Shown: positions 52,154 through 62,110, counted from the first letter of the stretch. The stretch: 64,000 nucleotides of DNA from Acidimicrobiales bacterium (GCA_041394185.1 JAWKIQ010000002.1:434001-498000); one strand, 5' to 3'. Notes: generated by a model not told the origin, from the sequence alone. Translations and numbers: made by a program.

Positions 52154-53179
52154 TCAAGGGCGAAGCAGACTCAAGGCCCGGTTGGCGAGATTCTCGACGT
52201 TCTGACGGAAGTTGTCGGTGTCGCCGTCGCTGTCGCCCATCGCACCCTCGAGGTAGCGCTTGAGCACTCCTTCGACGATGGCCGCAAGCCGCCAGTACGA
52301 AAAGGCGCGGTAATAGTCGATTCCCGACACATCGCGCCCCGTGAGTTCCTGGTAGCGGGCCAGCAGGGCGTCGCGCTCGCCGAAACCGCCGACGATGGTG
52401 GGGCCGCTGCTGCCGGCGACCTCCTCGCCCGGGCCGACCCAGTTGTTCATCAGATAACCGACGTCGGCGAGTGGGTCACCCAGGGTGCACAGCTCCCAGT
52501 CGAGGACCGCCCTGACACGACCATCGCCGACGATCATGTTGCCGAGGCGATAGTCACCGTGGACGATGGCCGCACCAACCTGCTCGGGCTGGCTCTCGGT
52601 CAGCAGACGCTGCGCCTCCTCCATCTCGGGTAGTTCGCGTGTCTTGGAGTTCTCCCACTGGCGGGTCCACCTGCGCAGCTGCCGACCGATGTAGTCCTCA
52701 CGCTTGCCCAGATCGCCCAGGCCTATGTCGTCGGGTTCGGCCGAGTGCAGCCGCGCCAACACCTCAATCACGTCTGCGCCCAGGGCGGTTCGCTCGGCCT
52801 CGGGCATTGCCGCCGCCTCTACGTCGGAGTGCAGCACGGGGCCTGACACGTGGCGCATCACATAGAACGGAGCACCATTCACCTCGTTGTCTACACAAAG
52901 CCCCATCGTCACAGGCACGGGCACGTCGGTCAGACCCACGCCGGTGATGATCTTGTGTTCGCGTTCCATGTCGTGGGCCGTGGCCAGGACATGCCCAAGC
53001 GGGGGCCGTCTGAGCACCAGCGTTGGGCCGTCGGCGGGTTGTACGGAAAACGTAAGGTTCGAGTGGCCGCCTGCGATGAGCGCGAACTCGTAGGGACCCT
53101 GCACGCCGTCGACGTTGGAGTCGAGCCAGTCACTGACGCGACCAGCGTCGATTCCTGCCGGAATGGCCTTTTCGTTCAC
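52154..53179 (-). CDS. phosphotransferase family protein (APH/ACAD10-like)
   Basis: 341 residues from GTG 53179, with GAGGGG close upstream. Kinase-like motifs: nucleotide-binding loop ALIAGGHSNLTF with LVLRRPP, catalytic loop VHGDYRLGNMIV (the Asp and Asn of HGDxxxxN) and metal-binding LDWELCTLGDPLADVG. The pattern matches the acyl-CoA dehydrogenase-associated aminoglycoside-phosphotransferase-like family (ACAD10/11 N-terminal kinase), which phosphorylates hydroxyacyl substrates. Nearby acyl-CoA metabolism (3-hydroxyacyl-CoA dehydrogenase gene about 700 bp upstream on the same strand) fits that reading. Confidence 0.8.
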   Translation of the reverse strand: MNEKAIPAGIDAGRVSDWLDSNVDGVQGPYEFALIAGGHSNLTFSVQPADGPTLVLRRPPLGHVLATAHDMEREHKIITGVGLTDVPVPVTMGLCVDNEVNGAPFYVMRHVSGPVLHSDVEAAAMPEAERTALGADVIEVLARLHSAEPDDIGLGDLGKREDYIGRQLRRWTRQWENSKTRELPEMEEAQRLLTESQPEQVGAAIVHGDYRLGNMIVGDGRVRAVLDWELCTLGDPLADVGYLMNNWVGPGEEVAGSSGPTIVGGFGERDALLARYQELTGRDVSGIDYYRAFSYWRLAAIVEGVLKRYLEGAMGDSDGDTDNFRQNVENLANRALSLLRP

Positions 53180-53272
53180 GTTCCCCTCGCAATGAAGTCG
53201 TCGACCGCCGTAGGGCATTCGTCTAGCAGGCGCGGCGTCGCTAGGTCACATCCCGCGCTGTCGGGCGGACCC

Positions 53273-53887
53273 TCAGCCCAGCACACCCAAGTCGCTCAGG
53301 TGGACGCGCGCAGTGGCGGCGTCGACGAACAGCTCGGCTCTCCAGCCCTGGCTCCGGGCCGCTTCGACATTGGCGTGCGAATCGTCGGTGAACCACACAT
53401 GACCCGGCCGCACGCGGTGGCGTTCGCACAAGATGCGGTAGATCGAAGGGTCGGGTTTGGTGACGCGCTCGCGGCCGCTGACCACGTGTGCGTCGAACCA
53501 GCCGAGCCACTCGAAACGCGATAGGGCCACCGGAAAGGTCTGGGCCGACCAGTTGGTCAGCGCCAATACCGGCAGCCGTCCGCGCAGTTCGGCGAGAAGC
53601 TCGACCATCTGTTCGTCGACCAACCCGAGGGAACGCTCCCAGTCGGACTCGAAGGCAAGCACCAGGTCTCGCTGGTCGGGGTGTTTGGCCGCCAGCTCGC
53701 CCAGAACGTGTTCGAACGTCTCGCCCGCATCGAGCCGCATGTTGACATCGGCCGTCAGCACGTTGTCGAGAAACCGGCGGCGTTCATCAGGGTCGGGGAT
53801 CAAGGGTTCGTAGAGCCGCTCGCGACTCCACTCGACAAAGACGTTGCCGAGGTCGAACACCACGGCCTGGACCGCGGGCTGGTTCAA
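53273..53887 (-). CDS. HAD-family hydrolase (haloacid dehalogenase-like)
   Basis: 204 residues from TTG 53887, whose TTGA overlaps the stop of the preceding dehydrogenase gene. Motif I VVFDLGNVFVEW has Asp-x-Gly-Asn instead of DxDGT, as in the YihX/epoxide-hydrolase N-terminal group. Motif II is LALTNWS, motif III has Lys in VTKPDPSIY, and motif IV is VWFTDDSHANVEAA. It probably removes phosphate from a small metabolite; the substrate is unknown. The translational overlap suggests coupling to the dehydrogenase. Confidence 0.8.
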   Translation of the reverse strand: MNQPAVQAVVFDLGNVFVEWSRERLYEPLIPDPDERRRFLDNVLTADVNMRLDAGETFEHVLGELAAKHPDQRDLVLAFESDWERSLGLVDEQMVELLAELRGRLPVLALTNWSAQTFPVALSRFEWLGWFDAHVVSGRERVTKPDPSIYRILCERHRVRPGHVWFTDDSHANVEAARSQGWRAELFVDAATARVHLSDLGVLG

Positions 53888-54744
53888 CGGTCGTAGACGT
53901 AGAAGCCGCGCCCCGACTTGCGACCCAGCAGGCCAGCGTCGCACATGCGCGAGAGCAAGGGCGGCGGGGCATACAGCTGCTCTTTGAACTCTTCGTACAA
54001 CGACTCGGCAACAGCCATGGTCGTGTCCAGACCGATCAGGTCGGCCAATGCCAGCGGGCCCATGGGGTGGTTGCAACCGAGAACCATGCCCGCATCGATG
54101 TCTTCGGCGCTGGCGAAGCCCGACTCCATCATCCGAATCGCCGACAGCAGGTAGGGGATGAGCAGGGCGTTGACTACGAACCCGGCCCGATCTTGCGAGT
54201 CGATGACCCGCTTGCCCAACACGTCCGAAGCGAAGTCGCGGCATCGTTGGGCGGTTTCGTCGCCGGTGAGCAACGACGTGACCAGCTCTACCAAACCCAT
54301 CACCGGCACCGGGTTGAAGAAGTGGACACCCACGACTTGCTGGGGGCGCTTGGTAGCCATCGCCAGCTTCATGATCGGAATCGACGAGGTATTCGACGCC
54401 AGAACCGCATCGGGACTCTCGACCACCTGATCGAGAGATTGGAAGACCGCCACCTTGGCGGCCTCGTCCTCGACCACAGCTTCGACGACGAGTTGTCGAT
54501 CGGCCATCTGCGCCATGTCGTCGGTGAACCTGATGTTGGCCATTGCAGCCGCCATCTCGTCCTCTGACATCTTCTGGGCTCGCACGGCACGACCGAGCGA
54601 CTTCTCGATCCGGGCTGCCCCGGCCTCGACGGCTGCGGGCGACGATTCGGCCACCAAGACATCGAGGCCCGCCCTGGCACAAACCTCTGCGATACCGGAA
54701 CCCATGAGGCCGCAGCCGACTACTCCGACTTTTTCGAATGACAT
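53884..54744 (-). CDS. 3-hydroxybutyryl-CoA / 3-hydroxyacyl-CoA dehydrogenase
   Basis: 286 residues, the usual length. The NAD-binding motif VGVVGCGLMGSGIAEVCARAG is followed by ASNTSSIPI, GVHFFNPVPVMGLVE (catalytic His) and RAGFVVNALLIPYL, all characteristic of the Hbd/FadB2 family. It oxidises 3-hydroxyacyl-CoA to 3-ketoacyl-CoA in beta-oxidation or butyrate/PHB metabolism. The gene is cytosolic and heads a two-gene overlap with the HAD hydrolase. Confidence 0.9.
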   Translation of the reverse strand: MSFEKVGVVGCGLMGSGIAEVCARAGLDVLVAESSPAAVEAGAARIEKSLGRAVRAQKMSEDEMAAAMANIRFTDDMAQMADRQLVVEAVVEDEAAKVAVFQSLDQVVESPDAVLASNTSSIPIMKLAMATKRPQQVVGVHFFNPVPVMGLVELVTSLLTGDETAQRCRDFASDVLGKRVIDSQDRAGFVVNALLIPYLLSAIRMMESGFASAEDIDAGMVLGCNHPMGPLALADLIGLDTTMAVAESLYEEFKEQLYAPPPLLSRMCDAGLLGRKSGRGFYVYDR

Positions 54745-54776
54745 GGCGAATACGATGTCACACGGCGGGGCTGGGA

Positions 54777-57700
54777 TCAGCCGGCTTCGTGCGCCTTGTG
54801 AGCGCCGACCCCCAAAGCGTTGCGAAACAGGGCTTCCCAGCCGGCAAGGCTGACGCCGAGCGAATCGCGCGACATCTCGGCTATGGCTCGGGCCACGACG
54901 GCCTCGGGATGCCCCAAGAACTCGTAGGCAACCGCCTGGCTGAGACGCACGACGGCCTGCGACAGGCGCGACTCGGTCTGGTCGATCATTTCGGTGGCCT
55001 CGTCGAAGGCATCCTCGGCGTCTTCGACGCGCCCGGCGCGGGCAAAGGCCAGAGCTCGGGCGATGTTGGCAGACCTGCGGTCTAGGTAGGTCGCCTTGGC
55101 CGAACTCCGAACCTTCTCGGCACTGGCCAATGCGTCATCGATATCGCCCCGGCTCACGGCGGCCAACGCGTGAACGCACCCGTGATAGTCACCTCGTTCG
55201 CCGTTGCGGTCGAGGGCAGCGAGGATCTCGGTGGCCTGGTCGAGTTCGCCGAGCTGAAGGCTGGCCAGGGCGCGGGTGACCTGACGATCGGTGCTGCCCA
55301 GAATGTTCGGCCCATCGGGATCGTCGCCGACCTGGTCGAGGTACTCCCTGGCCCGCTCGGCCAAACCCATCTGGGCCGAGGCCGCTCCGGCGACCATCAG
55401 AGCGAGATCGAGCTGGGGCGTACCAGGCTCGTTCTCTGCCAAGGTCAGCGCCTCTTCTATGCACTCGCGGCTGGCTTCCAGCTCGCCCATGGCTGCATGA
55501 GCCCTGGACAGGGTGGCCAGCGCCTGAACCTGGCCGAACACCGATTCGATGTCGCGAAGCGTCACCAACGCCTCTCGGCCGGCGTCGACCGCCTTGCGAC
55601 ATTCGCCACGCCACAAAGCGATGGTCGCCAACAGCAGCCGCATCATGGTCTCGCCGAATCGGTCGCCACGCTTGAGCGCTTCTTCGAGCACCATCGACGC
55701 GGTGGTTTCGGCCTCGGCGCTCTCGCCGGTGTGGAACATCAGGAACGCAGACAAGCCCAACGCCCAGCCCAGCCCGCCGGCGTCGTCGTTTTGGGCGAAC
55801 AGTTCGATGGATCGGTCGATTCGTTTCGTTGCTTCGGCCATGCGGCCGCTCTCGAACGACAGCCAGGCCAGGTTCTGCTGGCACCAGGCCTCGCCTGTCG
55901 AGTCTCCGAGTTCGACGAAGACGTTGAGGGCCTCGAGAAAGTCTTGCTCGGCATTCAGGCGTTCGCCCAGAGACATGTGCGCCATGCCGTGAAGGCGCAA
56001 TGTCTCGGCCACCTCGGCAGGATCGTCGAGGCGGCGCCATAGCTCGATGGCCTCGTCCAACAGTTGTTCGCCGCGGCGCGGGTCGCCACCCAGGGTTGAG
56101 ATCTCACCCAGCAGCGTCGTGGCCGACGCCACGCACCTGTCATCGCCGTGCATCGAGGCGACCCGTTGGGCTTCTTGTGCATCGGTCGTGGCACCCGCAA
56201 GCTCGCGAAGACCAACACGAGCCTTGGCACGACCGATCGCGATCTCGGCGCGACGGGGGTCGTCGGGGCCTACCAAGCCCAGAGCTTCGGCATACATGCG
56301 ACCTGCGATCAGGTGCGAGTCGCGCGCGCTGGCCCTGGACCCGGCCTCTACGAGGCTGGCGATGGCAACGTCGACGATGTTCGACGGAAGATCGCTGATG
56401 CCGGCCATCTCGACGTACAGCTGGGCAGCCGCGCTGTAGTGCCTGGCCACCGCGGCGATCTCGCCCGCCTTGCGGTTGGCTTCGGTGTGGCTGTCGAGCC
56501 ATTGGGCGATGCCGTAGTGGGTGACCGCCCTGCGCGTCTTGGTGAGAGTCGTGTAGGCCAGGTCGCGCACGGCCTCGGAACGAAACAGCCAGCGGTCGGC
56601 CTCGGTGGCGAACACGTCCTTGTCGACCAGACGGCCAAACGTGTGCTCGGGGTTCTGGTTGCCCTCACCCGCAGCCATTATCAGCAGTGCGTACACCGGG
56701 CCAGAGCGGCCGATGACCGCGGCGTCGTCGACCATTCGACGTTCGTCAGGGTCGAGGGCGTCGAGCCTGGCAGCCACGAGCCCCCTGAGTGTGTCGGGCA
56801 GGGTGGTGAGCCGTTCGGTGAGATCCCGGCGGCTGGCACCGTCAGCATCGCGCAACAGGGCCGAGAGTTCTTCGAGGAAGAACGGGTTGCCTCCGCTGCG
56901 CTCGTAGATGACGTCGATGAGGCGCTCGTCGACCTCGTTGCCCAACAACGAGCGCACGAGTTCGGCAGACGCGTCGCGGCCAAGGGGCACAAGGTTGACG
57001 ACCGATGTGTTGTGCCGTCCGGGGGGTGCCACCCAGCGCTCTTCGTCGATGACCCAACGGGCGGTGGTCAAGATGATGAAAGGCGACTGAATCAGCGACG
57101 CCAACAACTCTTCGAGCAGTTCGAGGAGTCTGTGGTCGGCCCAGTGAAGATCGCCCAGGGCCAACACCAGAGGGCGCCGGGACATGGCCGCGTCGAACAG
57201 CAACGCCAGCCCGGCGCTGAGTTCGTCTCGCCTGCGTCCGGGGTCTGGACCCTCGGTGTTGTCATAACCGAGGGCGTACATGACCGCTCGCGCCGCCATG
57301 TCGATGTCGGACGAGTCGGCGGCGGGCCCGATGAGTTTGCGAACGATCGCCCACACCCTCTGGGACGCGGCTTGTTGTGAATCGCCGGGGTCGATTTCGA
57401 AGGCCGCTCCGAGGGCCTCGCCGATGGGTCGATAAGGGTTGGTCTCGCCGTAAGGCAACACACGCCCCTCGAGGACGAGGGCGTCGTGGCGAACCTCGCA
57501 GTCGGCGGCGACCTCTTCGGCCAGGCGGGTCTTGCCCAGGCCGGCTTCGCCCAAGATCGAAATCAGGTGGGCCCTGCGACGTTCGACAGACGCGTCGATG
57601 GCAGCGCTGAGATGCTTGCGCTCGGGGCCCCGACCGACCAGGGGTGCGTTGACCGAACGCCTCATCCTGCCTGGAGGCCGCAACTCACCCACCGCGACGC

Positions 57701-58304
57701 AGACGGCTGTCTCGTCGTCACGGCCACGGATCTTCACCGTTCCGCGAGGCTCGAACTCGATGGCGTCGGCGGTGGCGTCGCGGGTAGCAGGCCCAACGAG
57801 TATCTCGCCCGGCTCGGCCATCGATTCGAGTCGCGACGCCAGGTTCACCGTGTCACCCATGGCGGTGTAGTCGCCACCGGCGCCGATCGCTCCGACCAGG
57901 ACCTCGCCGGTGTTGATGCCGATGCGCATCTTGATCTCTACGCCGACATCGGACGTCACGTCGACCAGGCTGCGTTGCATCCGAAGCGCGGCGCGCACCG
58001 CACGCTCGGCGTCGTCTTCGTGGGCCCTGGGCGCACCGAACAGAGCCACCACGGCGTCGCCGACGATCTTGTCGACGGTTCCGCCGAAAGCCGTGATGTC
58101 GGCGACCAGGCGCTCGAAGCACCTGTCGATCAGATGTTTGACGAATTCGGGATCGGCGCGCTCGGACAGGGCGGTGAACCCCACCAGATCCGCGAACAGG
58201 ACCGTGACCACACGCCGCTCTTCGGACAGCACGAGCAGGTGACCACAGGCAGGGCAAAACCGGGCGCCTGCGGGCACTGCTGAACCGCATGAGGGACATG
58301 GCAT
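54777..58304 (-). CDS. class III adenylate/guanylate cyclase with AAA ATPase and TPR region
   Basis: 1175 residues. A zinc ribbon (Cys3, Cys6, Cys17, Cys20) opens the protein. The cyclase domain (about 30-210) has both metal-binding Asp residues (VLFADLVGFT and VGDAVVALFG), the Lys of VDKIVGD and the Asn/Arg of GDTVNLASRLES, so it looks active. A STAND-like ATPase follows, with Walker A LGEAGLGKTRLAEE near residue 250 and LALGDLHWAD as Walker B. The C-terminal half is made of TPR-like helices. This is the typical actinobacterial signalling architecture. TAGACT ends 6 nt before the ATG, suggesting a leaderless transcript. Confidence 0.9.
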   Translation of the reverse strand: MPCPSCGSAVPAGARFCPACGHLLVLSEERRVVTVLFADLVGFTALSERADPEFVKHLIDRCFERLVADITAFGGTVDKIVGDAVVALFGAPRAHEDDAERAVRAALRMQRSLVDVTSDVGVEIKMRIGINTGEVLVGAIGAGGDYTAMGDTVNLASRLESMAEPGEILVGPATRDATADAIEFEPRGTVKIRGRDDETAVCVAVGELRPPGRMRRSVNAPLVGRGPERKHLSAAIDASVERRRAHLISILGEAGLGKTRLAEEVAADCEVRHDALVLEGRVLPYGETNPYRPIGEALGAAFEIDPGDSQQAASQRVWAIVRKLIGPAADSSDIDMAARAVMYALGYDNTEGPDPGRRRDELSAGLALLFDAAMSRRPLVLALGDLHWADHRLLELLEELLASLIQSPFIILTTARWVIDEERWVAPPGRHNTSVVNLVPLGRDASAELVRSLLGNEVDERLIDVIYERSGGNPFFLEELSALLRDADGASRRDLTERLTTLPDTLRGLVAARLDALDPDERRMVDDAAVIGRSGPVYALLIMAAGEGNQNPEHTFGRLVDKDVFATEADRWLFRSEAVRDLAYTTLTKTRRAVTHYGIAQWLDSHTEANRKAGEIAAVARHYSAAAQLYVEMAGISDLPSNIVDVAIASLVEAGSRASARDSHLIAGRMYAEALGLVGPDDPRRAEIAIGRAKARVGLRELAGATTDAQEAQRVASMHGDDRCVASATTLLGEISTLGGDPRRGEQLLDEAIELWRRLDDPAEVAETLRLHGMAHMSLGERLNAEQDFLEALNVFVELGDSTGEAWCQQNLAWLSFESGRMAEATKRIDRSIELFAQNDDAGGLGWALGLSAFLMFHTGESAEAETTASMVLEEALKRGDRFGETMMRLLLATIALWRGECRKAVDAGREALVTLRDIESVFGQVQALATLSRAHAAMGELEASRECIEEALTLAENEPGTPQLDLALMVAGAASAQMGLAERAREYLDQVGDDPDGPNILGSTDRQVTRALASLQLGELDQATEILAALDRNGERGDYHGCVHALAAVSRGDIDDALASAEKVRSSAKATYLDRRSANIARALAFARAGRVEDAEDAFDEATEMIDQTESRLSQAVVRLSQAVAYEFLGHPEAVVARAIAEMSRDSLGVSLAGWEALFRNALGVGAHKAHEAG

Positions 58305-58310
58305 GTCACC

Positions 58311-58316
58311 AGTCTA
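58311..58316 (-). promoter_or_regulatory. -10-like hexamer of the cyclase gene
   Basis: TAGACT on the minus strand, 6 nt before the ATG, with no ribosome site between. It lies in the 102-bp divergent region shared with the ABC transporter operon. Confidence 0.35.
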
Positions 58317-58406
58317 GAGAGGTGGTGCATCCGAAAGCCGAGCGAAAACCACCACCATCAGAGGTAGCGTCTGAGCGGTCGCCAGTGTGGCGGGAGGAGA
58401 CCTCGA

Positions 58407-59156
58407 ATGACCACCACCTCAACCTCGACTCGAACGGCTGCTGCCCGGGCTGTCGGGGCCACGAAGATCTATGGCTATGGAGACACGGCGGTGCGGGCCA
58501 TCGACGGCATCGACGTCGAGTTCTTCGCTGGCGAGTTCACGGCCGTGATGGGCCCATCGGGCTCTGGCAAGTCGACCCTGATGCACTGCATGGCCGGCCT
58601 CGACGAGCTGACCTCTGGGTCTGTGTACATCGACCAGACCGAGTTGGGATCACTGTCGCGGCGCCAGCTCACGCTGCTGCGCCGAGATCGGGTCGGCTTC
58701 ATCTTCCAGGCGTTCAACCTGATACCCACGCTGACGGCCCGCGAGAACATGACCCTGCCCCAGTTGCTGGCCGGCGAGGCCGTCGACGAGGAATGGCTGA
58801 AGACGGTGGTCGACCACGTCGACCTGGCCGACCGCATGAGCCATCGTCCCAACGAACTATCGGGTGGCCAGCAACAGCGCGTAGCGGTTGCGCGCACATT
58901 GGCGAGCAGGCCCTACATCATCTTCGCCGACGAGCCCACCGGCAACCTCGACAGCCGAAGCGGCCACCAGATCCTCGACTTCATGCGCATGGCCGTCGAC
59001 CAGTACGGCCAGACCATCATCATGGTCACCCACGACCCCAATGCGGCCTCCTACGCCGACCGGGTGGTGTTCCTCGCCGATGGCCACATAGTCGACGACA
59101 TCTCGGACCCCGACGTCGACGCGATCATCGATCGCATCAAGTCGCTGGACGCGTGA
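58407..59156 (+). CDS. ABC transporter ATP-binding protein (MacB/LolD type)
   Basis: 249 residues; GGAGGAG lies 8 nt before the ATG. Walker A is GPSGSGKST, the Q-loop is in FIFQAFNLIPTLTA, the signature is LSGGQQQRVAVAR and Walker B is IIFADEPTGNLDS. These are the hallmarks of the LolD/MacB group that powers FtsX-type permeases. It is followed after 4 bp by the permease gene, so the two form one transporter. The likely function is export or release of lipoproteins, peptides or toxic compounds. Confidence 0.9.
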   Translation: MTTTSTSTRTAAARAVGATKIYGYGDTAVRAIDGIDVEFFAGEFTAVMGPSGSGKSTLMHCMAGLDELTSGSVYIDQTELGSLSRRQLTLLRRDRVGFIFQAFNLIPTLTARENMTLPQLLAGEAVDEEWLKTVVDHVDLADRMSHRPNELSGGQQQRVAVARTLASRPYIIFADEPTGNLDSRSGHQILDFMRMAVDQYGQTIIMVTHDPNAASYADRVVFLADGHIVDDISDPDVDAIIDRIKSLDA

Positions 59157-59160
59157 ACCA

Positions 59161-61704
59161 ATGCTCCGAATAACCCTCAAAGGGATCAGGGGCCACCTGG
59201 TCCGGTTCCTCCTCACAACACTTGCAGTACTTCTGGGCGTTTCGTTCGTCGTGGCCAGCTTCGTGCTTCGCGACGGCCTCAAGGAGACCTTCAACGGCCT
59301 GATCGAAGACATCAACGCCCAGGTCGACGTAGAGGTGCGGGGCTACGTCGAGTTCTCGGAAAGCGACTTCCAGGACGACCCGGTGTTCGACGAGTCGGTG
59401 CTGGGCCTCGTAGAGGGCGTCGACGGCGTTGCAGACGCCATGGCCGGTGTCGGGTTCCCCGGAATCATCCCCATCGATTCCGACGGCGAGCCGCTGCCGA
59501 CGTTCGGCCCACCGTTGCTGGGCGTCACGTGGTCCGACTCCTCGATGTCGCCCGTGACCCTGACCGAGGGCTCTGCCCCCCAGAGGGGCGAGTTCGTGAT
59601 CGACATCGACTCGGCCGAACTCCACGACTTCCAGATCGGCCAGACCTACGACATCATCTTCCCCGAAGGCCGCCAGCAGTTCACGCTGTCGGGCCTGATG
59701 ACCTTCGGCGACGAGAACGCCCTTCTGGGGGCGGTGCTGACGGCCTACGACTTCGACGAGTTCCGCGAGCTCACCGACACCGAGGGTCTGCTGCAGACGA
59801 TCTCGGTTCGCGCCGAGGAAGGGGTTGCGCCAGCCACCCTCGCCAGCCGCATTCAAGAGGTTCTGCCAGACAACGCCGAAGCCGTCACGACCGAGGCCGT
59901 CGTAGCCGAGGACCAGGCCGATTTCGGCGTGATCATCGATGCCCTCGGCTGGTTCTTCACCGGCTTTGGCCTGGTATCGCTGCTGGTAGCGGCGTTCCTG
60001 ATCACCAACATCTTCAACATCACCATTGGCCAACGCCTTCGAGAGCTGGCTTTGATGCGAGCAATCGGGGCGACCACGTCACAGATTCGCGGCTCGGTGC
60101 TGACCGAGGCAGTAACCATCGGCCTCATCGCATCGGTCCTGGGAATCGGTGTGGGAGCAGGCCTGGCATGGGTGGCTCGAGCACTGATGAACGCGGCCGG
60201 GTTCAGCCTGCCCGAGTTCGACATCAACATCGCACCGCTGACCGTCGTCACCGCCTTCATCATCGGCCTGGGTGTGACCATCGCGGCCTCGTTGCTTCCG
60301 GCGTTCCACGCCGGCCGCGTTCCGCCCGCGGCAGCGGTGCAAGAGGGCTTCCACATCCCAGATCGGCCGCGCGCTCGGCTGATCGTCGGCGCGATCTTGA
60401 CGGTCTTCGGCGCCGTGTTGATGGCCCTGGGCCTGGGAGGGGCCGTATCGGGCATAGGGCTCGCGGTTGCGCTGGGGTTCGGGTCGGTCCTGGTATTTGT
60501 GGGCGTCACCACGCTGAGCCCCCTGTTCGCCGCACCCATCGTCAGCGCTGTCGGGTCGCCACTCAAGAAGCTGCCGTGGCTCAAGGTGTCGGGCCTGCTC
60601 GCTCAACAAAACAGCGCCCGCTCGGCGCGCACCACGGCCGCGGCCGCCGGTGCGTTGATGATCGGCTTGGCGCTGACGGTCGGCGCCTCGGTGTTCGGCC
60701 AGTCGTTGAAGGACACGATCTCGAGCATCTTGGACGAGTCGGTCACCGCCGACTTCATCGCCCAGCCCAATGGGTTCGGCAACGGAGGCTTCGGTGCCGG
60801 GTTCGCCGAACGGCTTCGTGACACCGACGAGTTCGGACAGGTGGCCGCCTTCAGGTTCGGCAACATCAGGGTGGACGGCGACATCAAGAACGTCATCGCC
60901 ACCAACTTCGATCAACTCGACGGCATGATCGATGCATCGGTGATCAGCGGATCGTTCTCCGACGCGCCACCGCTGTCGATTGCGCTGCACCAGGACCCGG
61001 CCAGAGACCTGGGCGTGACAGCAGGCGACTCGATAACGGTCGAATTCGCCTCGGGCGAGTCCGTCGAGATGCCTGTAGCCGCGGTCTACGAAGACGCCCA
61101 GATCCTCGACAACTGGGCGATAGATCTGGCCACCTGGGACCGGTTCTTCTCCCTCGACTCGGACCTGTTCGTGATGGGCAAGTCTGCCGACGGAGTCGAC
61201 GCGCAGGCAGCTCGCGCTGCAATAGAAGCCGTGGCCGAGGACTTCCCACAGATTCAGATCCAGGACCGCACCGAGTTCCTGGCCAGCCAGGAGGCCCAGG
61301 TCGACGGCATGCTCATCGTGATCAACGTGTTCTTGCTGTTTGCCTTCGTGATCGCGATCCTCGGCATCTTGATCACGATGACCCTGATGGTTGTCGAGCG
61401 CACCCGCGAGATCGGCATGCTCCGGGCCGTTGGCATGACGGCTCGCCAGGTTCGCTCGATGGTGCGCTGGGAGGCCGTGCTGATCGCCGTGTTCGGAGCC
61501 ATTCTGGGCACCGTTCTGGGTTTGGTGTTCGGTTGGGCGGCCGTGGTGGCGCTTCCCGATTCGGTCGTCAACACGTTCGCAGTGCCGTGGGGTTCGCTGG
61601 TTCTGTATGCCATCCTCGCCGGCCTGGGCGGCATGGTCGCGGGCCTGTACCCCGCCATCAGGGCCGCACGAATGAACATCCTCGAAGCGATCAGCTACCA
61701 GTAG
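59161..61704 (+). CDS. ABC transporter permease with two FtsX domains
   Basis: 847 residues. The N-terminal membrane helix (VRFLLTTLAVLLGVSFVVASFVL, read in parts) is followed by a large extracytoplasmic MacB-like domain and three helices of a first FtsX domain (about 260-400). A central pair of helices, a second periplasmic-type domain and a second FtsX domain at the C-terminus (about 715-840, with RTREIGMLRAVGMTARQV) complete the protein. The RxRELALMRAIGATTSQIR segment in the first half is the matching coupling helix. It works with the preceding ATPase. There is no adaptor gene here. Confidence 0.9.
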   Translation: MLRITLKGIRGHLVRFLLTTLAVLLGVSFVVASFVLRDGLKETFNGLIEDINAQVDVEVRGYVEFSESDFQDDPVFDESVLGLVEGVDGVADAMAGVGFPGIIPIDSDGEPLPTFGPPLLGVTWSDSSMSPVTLTEGSAPQRGEFVIDIDSAELHDFQIGQTYDIIFPEGRQQFTLSGLMTFGDENALLGAVLTAYDFDEFRELTDTEGLLQTISVRAEEGVAPATLASRIQEVLPDNAEAVTTEAVVAEDQADFGVIIDALGWFFTGFGLVSLLVAAFLITNIFNITIGQRLRELALMRAIGATTSQIRGSVLTEAVTIGLIASVLGIGVGAGLAWVARALMNAAGFSLPEFDINIAPLTVVTAFIIGLGVTIAASLLPAFHAGRVPPAAAVQEGFHIPDRPRARLIVGAILTVFGAVLMALGLGGAVSGIGLAVALGFGSVLVFVGVTTLSPLFAAPIVSAVGSPLKKLPWLKVSGLLAQQNSARSARTTAAAAGALMIGLALTVGASVFGQSLKDTISSILDESVTADFIAQPNGFGNGGFGAGFAERLRDTDEFGQVAAFRFGNIRVDGDIKNVIATNFDQLDGMIDASVISGSFSDAPPLSIALHQDPARDLGVTAGDSITVEFASGESVEMPVAAVYEDAQILDNWAIDLATWDRFFSLDSDLFVMGKSADGVDAQAARAAIEAVAEDFPQIQIQDRTEFLASQEAQVDGMLIVINVFLLFAFVIAILGILITMTLMVVERTREIGMLRAVGMTARQVRSMVRWEAVLIAVFGAILGTVLGLVFGWAAVVALPDSVVNTFAVPWGSLVLYAILAGLGGMVAGLYPAIRAARMNILEAISYQ

Positions 61705-61713
61705 GGGCAGGCG

Positions 61714-62109
61714 ATGGCGCGATTCGACCCCACCGACCTTCCCGAAGGCGTGATCAACTTTCTCGCCGAACGGCATCTGGCGACGCTGTCGATACCCCGG
61801 CCCGGGGCGGCGCCACACGTGACACCGGTGGGCTTCACCTGGGATGCCGACGCCGGGCTGGCCAGGGTCATAACGTTCGCAGCCTCGGTCAAGTACCAGC
61901 TGATCGAAGCGGCGCCTACAGACGTCACCTTGTGCCAAGTCGACGGTGGGCGGTGGCTGACGCTTCAAGGCCGCGCAGTGGGTACATCAGATCCACAACG
62001 ATGCGCCGAGGCCATGCGCCGATATGGCGAGAGATACCGCGACCCCAAGCAGCGACCCGACCGCGTCGCTATAGAGATCACCGTCGACGCCGTCCTGGGC
62101 CGAGCCTGA
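61714..62109 (+). CDS. PPOX-class FMN/F420-binding protein
   Basis: 131 residues, split beta-barrel fold. FLAERHLATLSIPRPG near the N-terminus, HVTPVGFTWD, the region around ITFAASVKYQLIEAAP and VDGGRWLTLQGRAV follow the pattern of actinobacterial PPOX-family F420-dependent oxidoreductases. Which cofactor it uses is not visible. GGGGCAGG precedes the ATG, and the gene starts 9 bp after the permease, so it may be carried on the same transcript. It ends 1 bp from the convergent nei2. Confidence 0.75.
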   Translation: MARFDPTDLPEGVINFLAERHLATLSIPRPGAAPHVTPVGFTWDADAGLARVITFAASVKYQLIEAAPTDVTLCQVDGGRWLTLQGRAVGTSDPQRCAEAMRRYGERYRDPKQRPDRVAIEITVDAVLGRA

Positions 62110-62110
62110 A

